Source of the DNA: Bacteroides sp.
GTDB taxonomy: Bacteria > Bacteroidota > Bacteroidia > Bacteroidales > Muribaculaceae
Length of the DNA stretch: 64,000 nucleotides
Direction of reading: 5' to 3'
NCBI GenBank assembly: GCA_014801865.1
Contig: JAAVDH010000044.1
Location: 1-64,000, forward strand
The position numbers were made by a program, and so were the translations under genes. Shown here in pieces: positions 1 through 8,912 of this stretch (within the stretch, counting starts at the first letter, position 1; every line of letters begins with the position of its first letter). The notes below the pieces were generated by a model. That model did not search any database. It was not told where the DNA came from and was given only the letters and a program-made list of their open reading frames with translations.

Positions 1-2
1 AT

Positions 3-239
3 GAGGAATTCATGAAGAAATATATCGATGCGAGCGGTGCATATCTTCAGCTTTACGATGGAGAGTACAAGAAATCACTCTCTTTCTCCTCGGAATACCA
101 GTACCCCGACGGATATGTATGGAATAAGTACATAGTCTATGTATTCGGCTACGACGGCGGAGTGAACACACCTCTGTACGCATACCTCGTCGACACCGGT
201 ACCGGAGAAGTGACCCCCTACCGCGTCCCCGAAAAATAA
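3..239 (+). CDS. C-terminal part of an unidentified protein (5' end outside the window)
   Basis: The reading frame is open from base 3 (codons GAG GAA TTC before the ATG at 12) to TAA at 237-239, so the ATG at 12 is probably internal and the real start lies left of the window. The visible 79 residues are rich in Tyr, Gly and Asp. They end in a strand-like stretch reading YLVDTGTGEVTPY, which would fit the last blade of a beta-propeller or another beta-rich secreted protein, but I do not recognise the family. A good hairpin terminator follows 24 bases after the stop, so this is the last gene of its transcription unit. Confidence 0.6.
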   Translation, partial: EEFMKKYIDASGAYLQLYDGEYKKSLSFSSEYQYPDGYVWNKYIVYVFGYDGGVNTPLYAYLVDTGTGEVTPYRVPEK

Positions 240-262
240 CCTCCCTATATCGAATCTATCGT

Positions 263-300
263 GAGGCTGTGTCAGTTCATTCCGACACAGCCTCATCTTT
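263..300 (+). terminator. Rho-independent-type terminator after the first partial gene
   Basis: An 11-bp perfect stem, GAGGCTGTGTC (263-273) pairing with GACACAGCCTC (284-294), has a 10-nt loop and is followed by a short T-containing stretch. It separates the leading partial gene from the promoter at 329-360. Confidence 0.7.
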
Positions 301-328
301 ACCAGAGAGATACGCACTCTTCGCTGTC

Positions 329-360
329 TTTGCAAATTTGGCATGTAATTGGTAACTTTG
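329..360 (+). promoter_or_regulatory. Bacteroidota-type promoter for the 447-4886 gene
   Basis: TTTG at 329-332, a 20-nt spacer, then TAACTTTG at 353-360. This is a full match to the -33/-7 consensus of the Bacteroidota primary sigma factor. It implies a 5' leader of roughly 80 nt before the ATG at 447. Confidence 0.75.
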
Positions 361-446
361 CATGCACTTACGTCTCTCTTTTTCACGTAGTAAACAGGAT
401 TCTATAAGTACACATATTAAGGATTCAACCAATTGTAATTATACTT

Positions 447-3400
447 ATGAAAAAATCATTGTCACAAGCGCTCATTATGCCGCTTGTTCTGGCCGGATGT
501 TTCACCGGGATATCAGCCCGGGCTGATGGAGACCTATCGCTGAAACGCGACAAGAGTCTCGGACGTCCGATTACGTCAACCCTCCTGCAACGGGCACCCC
601 AAAGGACTGCGGCTCCTGCCATAGCCACAAAAGCAAACGGCGCACGTCTGCGCGCTTCAGTGCTGTACACTGACTCATGGGAGAGCACCGGCTCCTACAA
701 ATTCGGCATCTACGAATTCCCGACCGAGGGCTCTTATTCATCCACACCCGTATATCTCAACGACGCCTTCGACCCTACCGGCGGAGCGGCGCTCATAGGC
801 GGCGACCGTTACCTCATGACCCACTCGGAGAGTGCCTACGGCTACACCTTTGTTAACCACCTCGTAACCTCCACCTCTGACTGGGGTTCATTCAAGACAT
901 ACGACGGCAACAATACGTCGATATCCCGCGACATGGCCTGGGACCACGTCAGCGGCAAACTCTACGGATGTTTCCGCACGGAAGACGGCAAGGGATGGGT
1001 GTTCGGCACACTTGACCCCGACAATCTCGATAAGGAGAGAACGAAAATATCGGAACTCACCGAACGCTGGGATGCCATGTCATTTGACCGCATAGGTCGC
1101 CTGTATGTAATCACCCAGTCGGGCAAACTGTGTAGAGTAGACAAAAGCAATGGCGCCATGACCCTCATAGGCGAGACCGGCTTGACCACTTCCTATAACA
1201 CTACCGGCGCTATAGACCCCGAAAGCGGTAAGTTCTACTTCCTCCCGGTACTCGACCAACCCACATACCTCTACGCCATCGACCTCGAAACGGCTCAGGC
1301 CACACCCGTCTACCGCATGAACGACGGCGAACAGCTTGCCGGCATGTACTTCGCAAAAGAGGCCGTAAACGCCTCGGCTCCCGCCGTAGCCACCAACCTG
1401 AGCGCAACCTTTGACCACAAGACATTCAAGGGCAGTGTGAGCTTCCGGATGCCCGCCACCACCGCAGGAGGCACCACCGCAAGCGGCACACTGACCTACA
1501 AAGTGTATGCCAATGGTGAGATCGCAGCTCAGGGCACCGGAACATACGGACAAAACATCACCGCCAACCTCACTCTCAAGGAGGGTGGCGAATACGCCTT
1601 CGAGATTGTGACCTCCAACGCCTCAGGCTCATCGGAGGGCGCGTGGACATCTGCCTTCGTAGGCCCCGATGCCCCCTCTGCTGTAGAATCCGTAGAGATG
1701 ATCAATGTCGGCGACCGTATCATACTGCAATGGAAGGCCGTAACCACGGCGGCCCACGGCGGCCTGATAGAGCCCGACGAAGTGACCTATACCGTGACCC
1801 GCTATCCCGAGGGTAAGGTAGTCGAGCAATCTACCAAGGCCACCGCCTTCACCGAAGTGCTTCCCGAGGGCGAACCGATGATGCTTTACTACACCGTGAC
1901 TCCCGAATATGGCTCACATAAGGGTGCGGAGACCAAGACCACAGAGATACTTTACGGAGCATTCAACACCCCCTACTTCGCAGACTTCACCAACAGCGAC
2001 GACCTGAAATACCTCACCATAGCCGATGCCAACGGTGACGGCCGCAGATTCAATCAGGGCCTCGACGACGACAACAACGCCTGTCTGTATCTTCCCGCAG
2101 CATCCATCACGTATGCCGACGACTATATCTTCTCAGCTCCGCTCAACCTTAAGAAGGGATTGCTCTACCGCCTGTCAGCCATCGTGTCGCCCCGCTACGC
2201 CAAGTATGGATGTAAGGAAAACATTGACCTCGTGCTCGCCTCGGCAGCCGACCCGTCGGCCGTAACCACCGAACTGCTCAAAAACGAACAGATCACCGAA
2301 TACAAGCAGGAGGCCAAGGCTATGTTTAAGGTGGATAATGACGGCGTATACTACGTAGCCATCCATGGTTGCGGCTCACCCGACGCTTTCGGACTCTACG
2401 CCTACAGCATGGAAGTAAGCTCCGACGCTCCCGTGACAGCCCCCGCCGCCCCTGCCCTCACGGCTGTGCGCAACGGCAAGAGCGTGAAAGTCACCGCCAC
2501 CGTACCCACCCGCCTCATCAACGGTGAGGAAGCCGGCGAAATCACCTCAATAGAGATATACCGCAACGACACTCCGATCGTAACCCGTCAGGCTCCCGCC
2601 AAGGGCTCCGAAATAGTATTTGACGACAACAATCTCGCCGACGGACTGTACGTATACTCTGCCGTAGCCTCCAACGCCAACGGCAACGGCGAAAGAGCCG
2701 AGGCACGCGCATATATCGGCGTGAACATACCCGGCGCACCCACCGATGCCGTAGCCAAGGAACACGACGACTGCCGCACCGTGACCGTGACATGGAAAGC
2801 CCCCGAATTTGACCGCGACGGATGCCCCATCGATGCTTCAGACATCACATACACCCTGGCCTCATACAACGAAAGCACCTTGAAGTGGATTCCAGCAGTG
2901 ACCAACATCAAGGGCACTTCCGTGACCTACAAGGCTCTTAACGACGGTAATCAGATATTGGTCAAGTACGGCGTGTTTGCCGAGACCTCAAAAGGTAAGA
3001 ACGAATACGACATGGCCGTGGCTCCGACAATAGCACTCGGTGACCCCTACCACATGCCCTACATCGAGACTTTCGGCGGCACATCGCTCACCGGAGTACT
3101 CGGCGAGGAGAATGAGAACGAGAGCGCAATGTGGCAGATAATGTACAACTACGACCAGGACGGCTCAGGCGGTTCACTCTTCTATACCGGCGCCAAGGAG
3201 AAGAAAGGCTCGGCATTTACAGGCAAGATACTTATAGAAGGTGAGAATCCCACATTCAGCTTCTGGTTCTGGAGTATACCGACTTCACCCGAGGGTGAAG
3301 GACTCACCGTATCGGTCAACGACGGCACTGGCTACCGCGAGATAGGCCACACTGAGATGAATCAGGGAGGCGACGACCAGCACTGGGAAAGATACTCAGT

Positions 3401-4886
3401 GGATGTCAGCGAATTTGTAGGCAAAACCGTTCAGTTTAAAATCACCTACCTCCTCAAGAAGTATGTGCTCTACATCGACAACATACGCCTCACGGAGACA
3501 TACTACAACAACCTGACCGTAAACTCCCTCGTAGGCTTCTCACACGTAAGCCCGGGCTATACCTACACCTACGTGGCCGAGATTGAAAACACCAGTGAGA
3601 GACAGACCCCCGAATACTCCGTGAGCATCGTAGGCAACGACGGCGTAACTTACGGCTCGGCTACAGTGCCCACACTCGAACCCGGCGAACGTTCATATCC
3701 CGAACTCAAGGTTTCGATTTCGCCCATGACACCCGCCGACCTGACGCTTACGGCAGTAATTGACGATGAAGACGAAAATCCCGATGACAATGCCAGCGCT
3801 CCCATGGCCGTCACGGTGGTACACGCCGACGTGCCCGTAGTTACCGACCTCAGCGCCACACGCAACAGTATCAACGCCGACCTCACCTGGAGCGAACCCG
3901 TGGCCGCCAATGAGTTTGAAAAAGTAACCGAAGGCGCCGACCGCCTCATAGCCTTCTCTACCGGATCATCAACCTCTAAGGTGCTCAACGACAATATCGG
4001 CGACTGGACAATGATCAATGCCGACGGTGCAGGCTCGGCCGGACTTGTAGGATTTGAACACCCCAATATCTTCAAGGAGTCCGACATGGCATTCATCGTA
4101 TGGAATCCCTCGCTCTTAGGCATAGTTGTGAAAGACTGGCAGCCCCGCTCGGGTCTGCAATCGTTTGTATGCCTGTTGGCCCCCGAAAAGGCCAACGACG
4201 ACTGGATGGTGTCACCTCTCCTCTCAGGCAAGCAGCAGACCGTGACCTTCTGGGCCAAGGCCGTCAACGACACCTATACCGAGACATTTGAATTCGGCTA
4301 CTCGACCTCTGGCACCGCCACCGCCGACTTCACCATGACCGAAAAGGTGAGCAAGGTGCCCGGCACATGGACACGCTACAGCTACACCATTCCCGCAGGT
4401 AGCACCCACTTCGCCATACGCTGCACATCCAACCGCCAGTTCGCACTCTTCATCGACGATATAGAATTTGAGCGAGCCAACCCCTCCTACGGAGTATCGC
4501 CCGACCACTACATCGTATATCGCGACGGTAAAGCTATCATACAGACTCCCCTCACCTCCTACTCCGACAAGACCCCCGACTCACACACCTATCGTGTGAC
4601 AGCCGTATATGACCAGCGCGGCGAATCGCAGGGCTCCAACGAAGTAACCGTAGGCTCCAACGCCGCCATCGGTGAGGTGTCAGTCACTCCCGCTCCCACA
4701 GCCATAGGCGGCCAAGGCTACATCGACATCTTCAATGCCGAGAGCCTCAACGTAACCGTGACAACCACCGACGGACGAATAGTAACCTGCTTCACCGCTC
4801 ACTCACCCGAAGTGCGCGTAGCTCTCCACCGCGGCATCTACCTCGTCTCTACAGGCAACGCTACCGCCAAAGTAATCGTTGACTAA
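447..4886 (+). CDS. Very large secreted multidomain Fn3/choice-of-anchor protein, probable type IX secretion cargo
   Basis: This 1479-aa protein starts with a signal peptide (about residues 1-26). Residues ~65-300 carry beta-propeller-like repeats (strands such as GKLYGCF and GRLYVIT). Several fibronectin type III-like domains follow (around 310-500 and 665-855). There are up to three jelly-roll modules of the cleaved-adhesin/choice-of-anchor J kind near 505-655, 875-1020 and 1160-1350, each ending in a YIDNIRL- or FIDDIEF-like strand, and a CARDB-like domain near 1025-1125. The last ~75 residues (SLNVTVTTTDGRIV ... GIYLVS) resemble a type A C-terminal sorting domain, so export by the type IX system to the cell surface is inferred. 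It is a single-gene unit with its own promoter and terminator. Its ligand is unknown; adhesin or glycan/protein-binding surface protein is the likeliest role. Confidence 0.8.
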   Translation: MKKSLSQALIMPLVLAGCFTGISARADGDLSLKRDKSLGRPITSTLLQRAPQRTAAPAIATKANGARLRASVLYTDSWESTGSYKFGIYEFPTEGSYSSTPVYLNDAFDPTGGAALIGGDRYLMTHSESAYGYTFVNHLVTSTSDWGSFKTYDGNNTSISRDMAWDHVSGKLYGCFRTEDGKGWVFGTLDPDNLDKERTKISELTERWDAMSFDRIGRLYVITQSGKLCRVDKSNGAMTLIGETGLTTSYNTTGAIDPESGKFYFLPVLDQPTYLYAIDLETAQATPVYRMNDGEQLAGMYFAKEAVNASAPAVATNLSATFDHKTFKGSVSFRMPATTAGGTTASGTLTYKVYANGEIAAQGTGTYGQNITANLTLKEGGEYAFEIVTSNASGSSEGAWTSAFVGPDAPSAVESVEMINVGDRIILQWKAVTTAAHGGLIEPDEVTYTVTRYPEGKVVEQSTKATAFTEVLPEGEPMMLYYTVTPEYGSHKGAETKTTEILYGAFNTPYFADFTNSDDLKYLTIADANGDGRRFNQGLDDDNNACLYLPAASITYADDYIFSAPLNLKKGLLYRLSAIVSPRYAKYGCKENIDLVLASAADPSAVTTELLKNEQITEYKQEAKAMFKVDNDGVYYVAIHGCGSPDAFGLYAYSMEVSSDAPVTAPAAPALTAVRNGKSVKVTATVPTRLINGEEAGEITSIEIYRNDTPIVTRQAPAKGSEIVFDDNNLADGLYVYSAVASNANGNGERAEARAYIGVNIPGAPTDAVAKEHDDCRTVTVTWKAPEFDRDGCPIDASDITYTLASYNESTLKWIPAVTNIKGTSVTYKALNDGNQILVKYGVFAETSKGKNEYDMAVAPTIALGDPYHMPYIETFGGTSLTGVLGEENENESAMWQIMYNYDQDGSGGSLFYTGAKEKKGSAFTGKILIEGENPTFSFWFWSIPTSPEGEGLTVSVNDGTGYREIGHTEMNQGGDDQHWERYSVDVSEFVGKTVQFKITYLLKKYVLYIDNIRLTETYYNNLTVNSLVGFSHVSPGYTYTYVAEIENTSERQTPEYSVSIVGNDGVTYGSATVPTLEPGERSYPELKVSISPMTPADLTLTAVIDDEDENPDDNASAPMAVTVVHADVPVVTDLSATRNSINADLTWSEPVAANEFEKVTEGADRLIAFSTGSSTSKVLNDNIGDWTMINADGAGSAGLVGFEHPNIFKESDMAFIVWNPSLLGIVVKDWQPRSGLQSFVCLLAPEKANDDWMVSPLLSGKQQTVTFWAKAVNDTYTETFEFGYSTSGTATADFTMTEKVSKVPGTWTRYSYTIPAGSTHFAIRCTSNRQFALFIDDIEFERANPSYGVSPDHYIVYRDGKAIIQTPLTSYSDKTPDSHTYRVTAVYDQRGESQGSNEVTVGSNAAIGEVSVTPAPTAIGGQGYIDIFNAESLNVTVTTTDGRIVTCFTAHSPEVRVALHRGIYLVSTGNATAKVIVD

Positions 4887-4906
4887 TCTCCCGTCCCCCA
4901 ACAATA

Positions 4907-4945
4907 AAGGCCGTGCGTCGGAGCGACGCACGGCCTTATTTTTTT
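4907..4945 (+). terminator. Strong terminator after the 1479-aa gene
   Basis: A 13-bp perfect stem AAGGCCGTGCGTC / GACGCACGGCCTT (4907-4919 and 4925-4937) with a 5-nt loop is followed by ATTTTTTTT. It lies 21 bases after the stop codon. The genes on either side converge, so it may also stop the minus-strand LRR transcript, which runs into an AT-rich flank on the other side. Confidence 0.85.
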
Positions 4946-4994
4946 CCCCTCCCCCCCTCACTCCGAGAGGGTAAGTCGGGGGAGGGAGTTTAGG

Positions 4995-7055
4995 TTAATA
5001 CACCTCTTTGGCAACCTTTGTTTCGCCGGTTGACATCAGGCGCTTCACTACATACACCTCACCTTTGACGGGAGAAGCTATCTCTACGCCCTGGAGATTA
5101 TAGTAATATGTGCCTACAACTTCGCCGGCATCAGCACCGACATTGTCTACAGCCGCATCAAACATAACCTTACCGAACTTGCTCCATACAGCGTCAGATG
5201 CATAGGGCGAAGTAGAGAAATCGGCGTAAGGAATCCAGAGTGTAGCATTGGCATACTGCTTGTCACTGAATCCATTTTTAACTACCGGAGGTGTCAGAGG
5301 CTGTGACTTGATGGTCTGTAAGTCATTGTTGGCAGCACAGTCAAGCGACACAAGTTTCTTTACCGAGGGGCCGAGTACTATGGTCTTAAGAGTGGTGAGT
5401 CCGGCAAAAGGTTCTACTTCATAATGTATATTTGTAGCCATCTCAGTGTAGGTACCTTCCTGCAATTGACGTCCGATATGAAGATACTCTACAGGGGCAT
5501 CCTCAAACATTCTGCCCGGCCTTTTTATAACAGCGACTCCGGTCAGTCCTTCGTTGTATCCTACATGTAGATTCAAGGTATTCTCACTATCCTCAATCGT
5601 TACAGAGCGTAGAGATGTACAGCCCTTGAAGGTATCAGCTCCCACGCCCCATACATTTTTAGGTATGGTTATCTCTGTCAGGCTGGTACAATCCTTAAAC
5701 GTATCAAACTGTATACACATTGACTCTTTGGTAGGAATCGCAATCTCCGTCAGTCCCGTACATCCTTCGAAGCCGCCTATCATCACAAGTCCTTCCGGGA
5801 GCTTCACATTTTTTACCTGAGGTAGATTTGCAAGACATCCGGGAAACATATTTGTTATACCATCAGGTAGCTCTATGGTTTCTCCGAACAGACTGACACA
5901 ACCGTCAAATGCATTAGGATACAGCACACTGACATTTTCCCAATTGATAGACCGTAGATTGACGCAGTCTTTGAATCCCGAAAGACAAAACACCGTTTCG
6001 GGCAGAACCACCTCAGTCAGTTTGGTCCATCCGGCGAAAGCATCAGGGTATATCACACATACTCCATCCGGCAGTTCCAGACGCTCGCATTCAAGAAGCG
6101 GGCAGTTGGTAAACGCTGCCTCACCGATAACACTTAATGCTTTAGGTGTATTTATCTTATTGAGATTGGTACAGTTATCAAAGCCGCTGACAAAATATAC
6201 CGAATCCGGCAAAGTAATTTCTGTAAGTCCCTTACAGCCACTGAATGCATGGGGGAATATACACCTTAGGCTCTCAGGCAAAGAGATGGATGTAATAGGA
6301 GTTTCAGCAAAAGCCCATGGGCCTAATCGACCGAGATTGCGGGGGAGTTTCACAGAAGTAAGTGACGAGCATGCATAAAATCCCGACAGATATTCTATAC
6401 TGTCAGGCAACTCCAGAGTCTTAAGAACGTGATTTCCGGCAAATGCTGCGTTATTAATGATTTTCAGACTTGAAGGAAAGTGCAATTCTTTCAAAGGCAC
6501 ATTGGCAAACGCCATGTAATTTATAGAATCAAGACTTTCAGGAAATTTTATGCTCGTCAACGAATAACATCGGTTAAATGATTTTTGCCCTATGAACTTC
6601 ACTCCGTCGGGAAGATCTATATCCGACAGCGATGTGCAACCCTCAAAGCAACTCGCAGGCACTGAGCCGCTCATGCCGGGCACCTTCACCGAGGCCAATG
6701 ACTTACAATCCTTAAAAGCACTGTCGGGAAACTCCTTCAGACTCGCGGGAAGGGTCAGGGATTGAATACCGCTGTTGCCCTGTAAAACGCCATTCTTAAT
6801 ACCCATGACCAAAGGATGAACCTCTCCTCCGGAGAACTTCATGAGCGTGTCAAGTCTCTCAGGTATAATCACACTGCCCTTCACATCACCTGACACTGAA
6901 TGGATTCGGGCCGCCAGCTCATTGTCTGCAACACCGATACGCGACACTTCATAAGTAACTCCGTCCTGCGTTACCCTAATCTGGCCATTGGCCGATATGG
7001 CCATCGCTGACATACAACTGGCCACCACAAACGTCTTAAGTAGAGATTTTCGCAT
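4995..7055 (-). CDS. BspA-like leucine-rich repeat secreted protein with C-terminal sorting domain
   Basis: This 686-aa protein has a signal peptide (residues ~1-24, ending SANGQ). About twenty LRR_5/BspA-type repeats of ~23 residues follow, with the recurring pattern LP.S...I...AF.GC..L..I.LP (for example SAFKDCKSLASVKVP and DSVYFVSGFDNCTNL). The C-terminal ~60 residues (YYYNLQGVEIASPVKGEVYVV) match the type A sorting motif of type IX secretion cargo. BspA-family LRR proteins in oral and gut Bacteroidota bind host matrix or other bacteria; that role is inferred here. The start ATG at 7055 fits both the signal peptide and a candidate -7 element 60 bases upstream. Confidence 0.85.
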   Translation of the reverse strand: MRKSLLKTFVVASCMSAMAISANGQIRVTQDGVTYEVSRIGVADNELAARIHSVSGDVKGSVIIPERLDTLMKFSGGEVHPLVMGIKNGVLQGNSGIQSLTLPASLKEFPDSAFKDCKSLASVKVPGMSGSVPASCFEGCTSLSDIDLPDGVKFIGQKSFNRCYSLTSIKFPESLDSINYMAFANVPLKELHFPSSLKIINNAAFAGNHVLKTLELPDSIEYLSGFYACSSLTSVKLPRNLGRLGPWAFAETPITSISLPESLRCIFPHAFSGCKGLTEITLPDSVYFVSGFDNCTNLNKINTPKALSVIGEAAFTNCPLLECERLELPDGVCVIYPDAFAGWTKLTEVVLPETVFCLSGFKDCVNLRSINWENVSVLYPNAFDGCVSLFGETIELPDGITNMFPGCLANLPQVKNVKLPEGLVMIGGFEGCTGLTEIAIPTKESMCIQFDTFKDCTSLTEITIPKNVWGVGADTFKGCTSLRSVTIEDSENTLNLHVGYNEGLTGVAVIKRPGRMFEDAPVEYLHIGRQLQEGTYTEMATNIHYEVEPFAGLTTLKTIVLGPSVKKLVSLDCAANNDLQTIKSQPLTPPVVKNGFSDKQYANATLWIPYADFSTSPYASDAVWSKFGKVMFDAAVDNVGADAGEVVGTYYYNLQGVEIASPVKGEVYVVKRLMSTGETKVAKEVY

Positions 7056-7426
7056 AGCTAAATACTTAATTCATTAAAACTATAATAGCTTGAAACAAAA
7101 ATGATATTTCGCCCCAAATTTACTAATTAAAATTACCCCCCCCATTTTAAATTTATATTTAATATAATTTAACTTATTGATTATCTATATTAAAGCACTG
7201 ACAATTATTAACAATAATTAATGCTTACCATCCAAGGCAATAGGTGTTCAATAATTATTGCAGGCTTATTTTTACCATTATAAATTTTCTTTAGTGGCGA
7301 TACAATATGTATAATTCTATGCAATATAACAAATTTTGTCTAAATTGCAGCACCTTTCATACTGAAAAGGTGTGTTAGTAAGCGAGAACAATCTTTAATT
7401 ACCAAAATCATTAAAGCACTGGCGTC
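7056..7426. other. AT-rich divergent intergenic region between the LRR gene and the split MG2-family pair
   Basis: This 371-bp region is strongly AT-rich with poly-C and poly-A runs. It contains a minus-strand -7 candidate (7115-7122). I found no convincing TAnnTTTG element for the plus-strand gene at 7427, no hairpin with a T-run and no coding frame. Confidence 0.5.
7115..7122 (-). promoter_or_regulatory. Candidate -7 element for the LRR gene
   Basis: CAAATTTA on the plus strand reads TAAATTTG on the minus strand, a match to TAnnTTTG 60 bases upstream of the ATG at 7055. The expected -33 position is not a good match (reads AATG), so the call is tentative. Confidence 0.4.
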
Positions 7427-8878
7427 ATGAGAAATCAACTATTATTTATCCTGAGCGGATTGATGGCGACCGGCCTGACGGCTATGGGGGCGAACCGCGA
7501 GGTGACATTGCGCAGCAACGGTACGTCTGCCGACGTGGCGGTAACTGTCATTGACAATAAGCTTGCCACGGCTGATGAGGAGAATACGATACAAACCTCA
7601 TTGCTGCTCAACAGCGAACTGCGTGGCAGTGTGGAAGATGCAGGATGGTATTTCCCCGACAGTCTGACCCATAAACACCGCCAGGCGATGGATGGCCTCA
7701 TGCTCACCCAGGGGTGGAGCCGATATGACATTCCCGCAGCTATTGACGGCAGATATACTGAGGTTGAGTCAGAACTTGAAATAGGCCCCTCGATAGGTGG
7801 CATAGTTAAGTCACGCTGGAAAGGTAAGCCTATGAAGGATGTGGCCGTATTGACCTTGGCTCCATCAATGGGATACGTCGGTGAAGCAATTACCGATGAA
7901 AAAGGAGAATTCGTATTTACCGATAAGGATTTCCCTGACGGTACAAGATTTATATTTCAGGCACTGAATGAGAAAGGTGGTAACGAGGGCAATTTCGATA
8001 TTATTCCCGCAAAGTATCCCTCAGTAGCACCTATTAAATCCATTTACTCGTCTAAGGATAAAAGCCAAATTGAGGAAATGGCTGACTACGACTGGCGCAT
8101 AACCCACTCTGACGCTATTATGCTTGGCGAGGTATTAGTTGTGCAGAAAAAGCAGAGTGACTATGAGAACCCGATTGAGCTTATGGCGCGCGGTGAAGTT
8201 AGCTATAAGGATATAGAAGATAAGAACTTGAGAACTGTAGAGGATGTATTACGTACGATACCCGGTATTGTGGTTTATGAGCGTAAAGCATTTTATCAGG
8301 GAAGACCGGTTTCTTTCTGGGTTGATAATCTACCTTGGGAACCCATATCCGGGCTACCACAATCATCAGATTATGTAGCATCTCCAGGGAAGCTACTTAA
8401 TGCATCAAGACTGTTTCGTGGATACCATAGCACTTCGATTAGACTCCCACATACGTCGAAAGGTATAATTGAAACTCCTTTGGGAGAAATTGATCAGGTA
8501 TTGCCGGTTGATTTCATCAAAAAAATACAGTACTTTCCACCAACAGCCTCAAAGCTACTGAGTCCATGGACGGAAGGTGGTATTATTATGATTACGACAA
8601 AGGATGGTACAGAAAAGGTGTCGCGTCCTGACTGGAGGATGCGCTACGCTACCCCCTTGGGGTATCAGCGGAGCAAAACCTTCTACACCCCCAAGTACGA
8701 GCTGATGGCCGACTATGAACTCAACAATCGTCCGACACTATACTGGATTCCCAGTGCGACGGTTGACCGTTTCGGCAATCTGTCAATGCCCATTCCTGCC
8801 TCCGTTGAGAGCTGTACGCTGATAGCAGAAGGTATTGACACCGACGGACATCCCGTGAGAATCACCAAAACCATGTAA
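7427..8878 (+). CDS. C-terminal half of an MG2/TonB-plug-type envelope protein, with its own signal peptide
   Basis: This 483-aa protein has a signal peptide (MRNQLLFILSGLMATGLTAMGA) that leads directly into a segment typical of the middle of ~850-aa Bacteroidales macroglobulin-MG2/carboxypeptidase-regulatory proteins (VAVTVIDNKLAT, then LLLNSELRGSVE and LMLTQGWSRYDI). A carboxypeptidase-D-like regulatory domain follows (~125-200), then a TonB plug-like domain (~235-395) with LRTIPGIVV, GRPVSFWVDN, IKKIQYF and GGIIMITTK. The C-terminal segment (ATPLGYQ ... TLYWIPS) is complete. The MG2 N-terminal half expected before it is absent and is encoded by the next gene, 34 bp downstream. Bases ~7900-8600 look more AT-rich than the flanks. 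It probably acts in the periplasm or outer membrane; the function of the family is unclear to me. Confidence 0.75.
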   Translation: MRNQLLFILSGLMATGLTAMGANREVTLRSNGTSADVAVTVIDNKLATADEENTIQTSLLLNSELRGSVEDAGWYFPDSLTHKHRQAMDGLMLTQGWSRYDIPAAIDGRYTEVESELEIGPSIGGIVKSRWKGKPMKDVAVLTLAPSMGYVGEAITDEKGEFVFTDKDFPDGTRFIFQALNEKGGNEGNFDIIPAKYPSVAPIKSIYSSKDKSQIEEMADYDWRITHSDAIMLGEVLVVQKKQSDYENPIELMARGEVSYKDIEDKNLRTVEDVLRTIPGIVVYERKAFYQGRPVSFWVDNLPWEPISGLPQSSDYVASPGKLLNASRLFRGYHSTSIRLPHTSKGIIETPLGEIDQVLPVDFIKKIQYFPPTASKLLSPWTEGGIIMITTKDGTEKVSRPDWRMRYATPLGYQRSKTFYTPKYELMADYELNNRPTLYWIPSATVDRFGNLSMPIPASVESCTLIAEGIDTDGHPVRITKTM

Positions 8879-8912
8879 TACTCCCCATAACCCATATAAA
8901 TATAAAACCATT

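Noticed and set aside
3650-4273. 207-aa minus-strand ORF inside the 1479-aa gene
   Set aside because: Antisense shadow; Ser/Ala-rich translation with no recognisable domain or signal.
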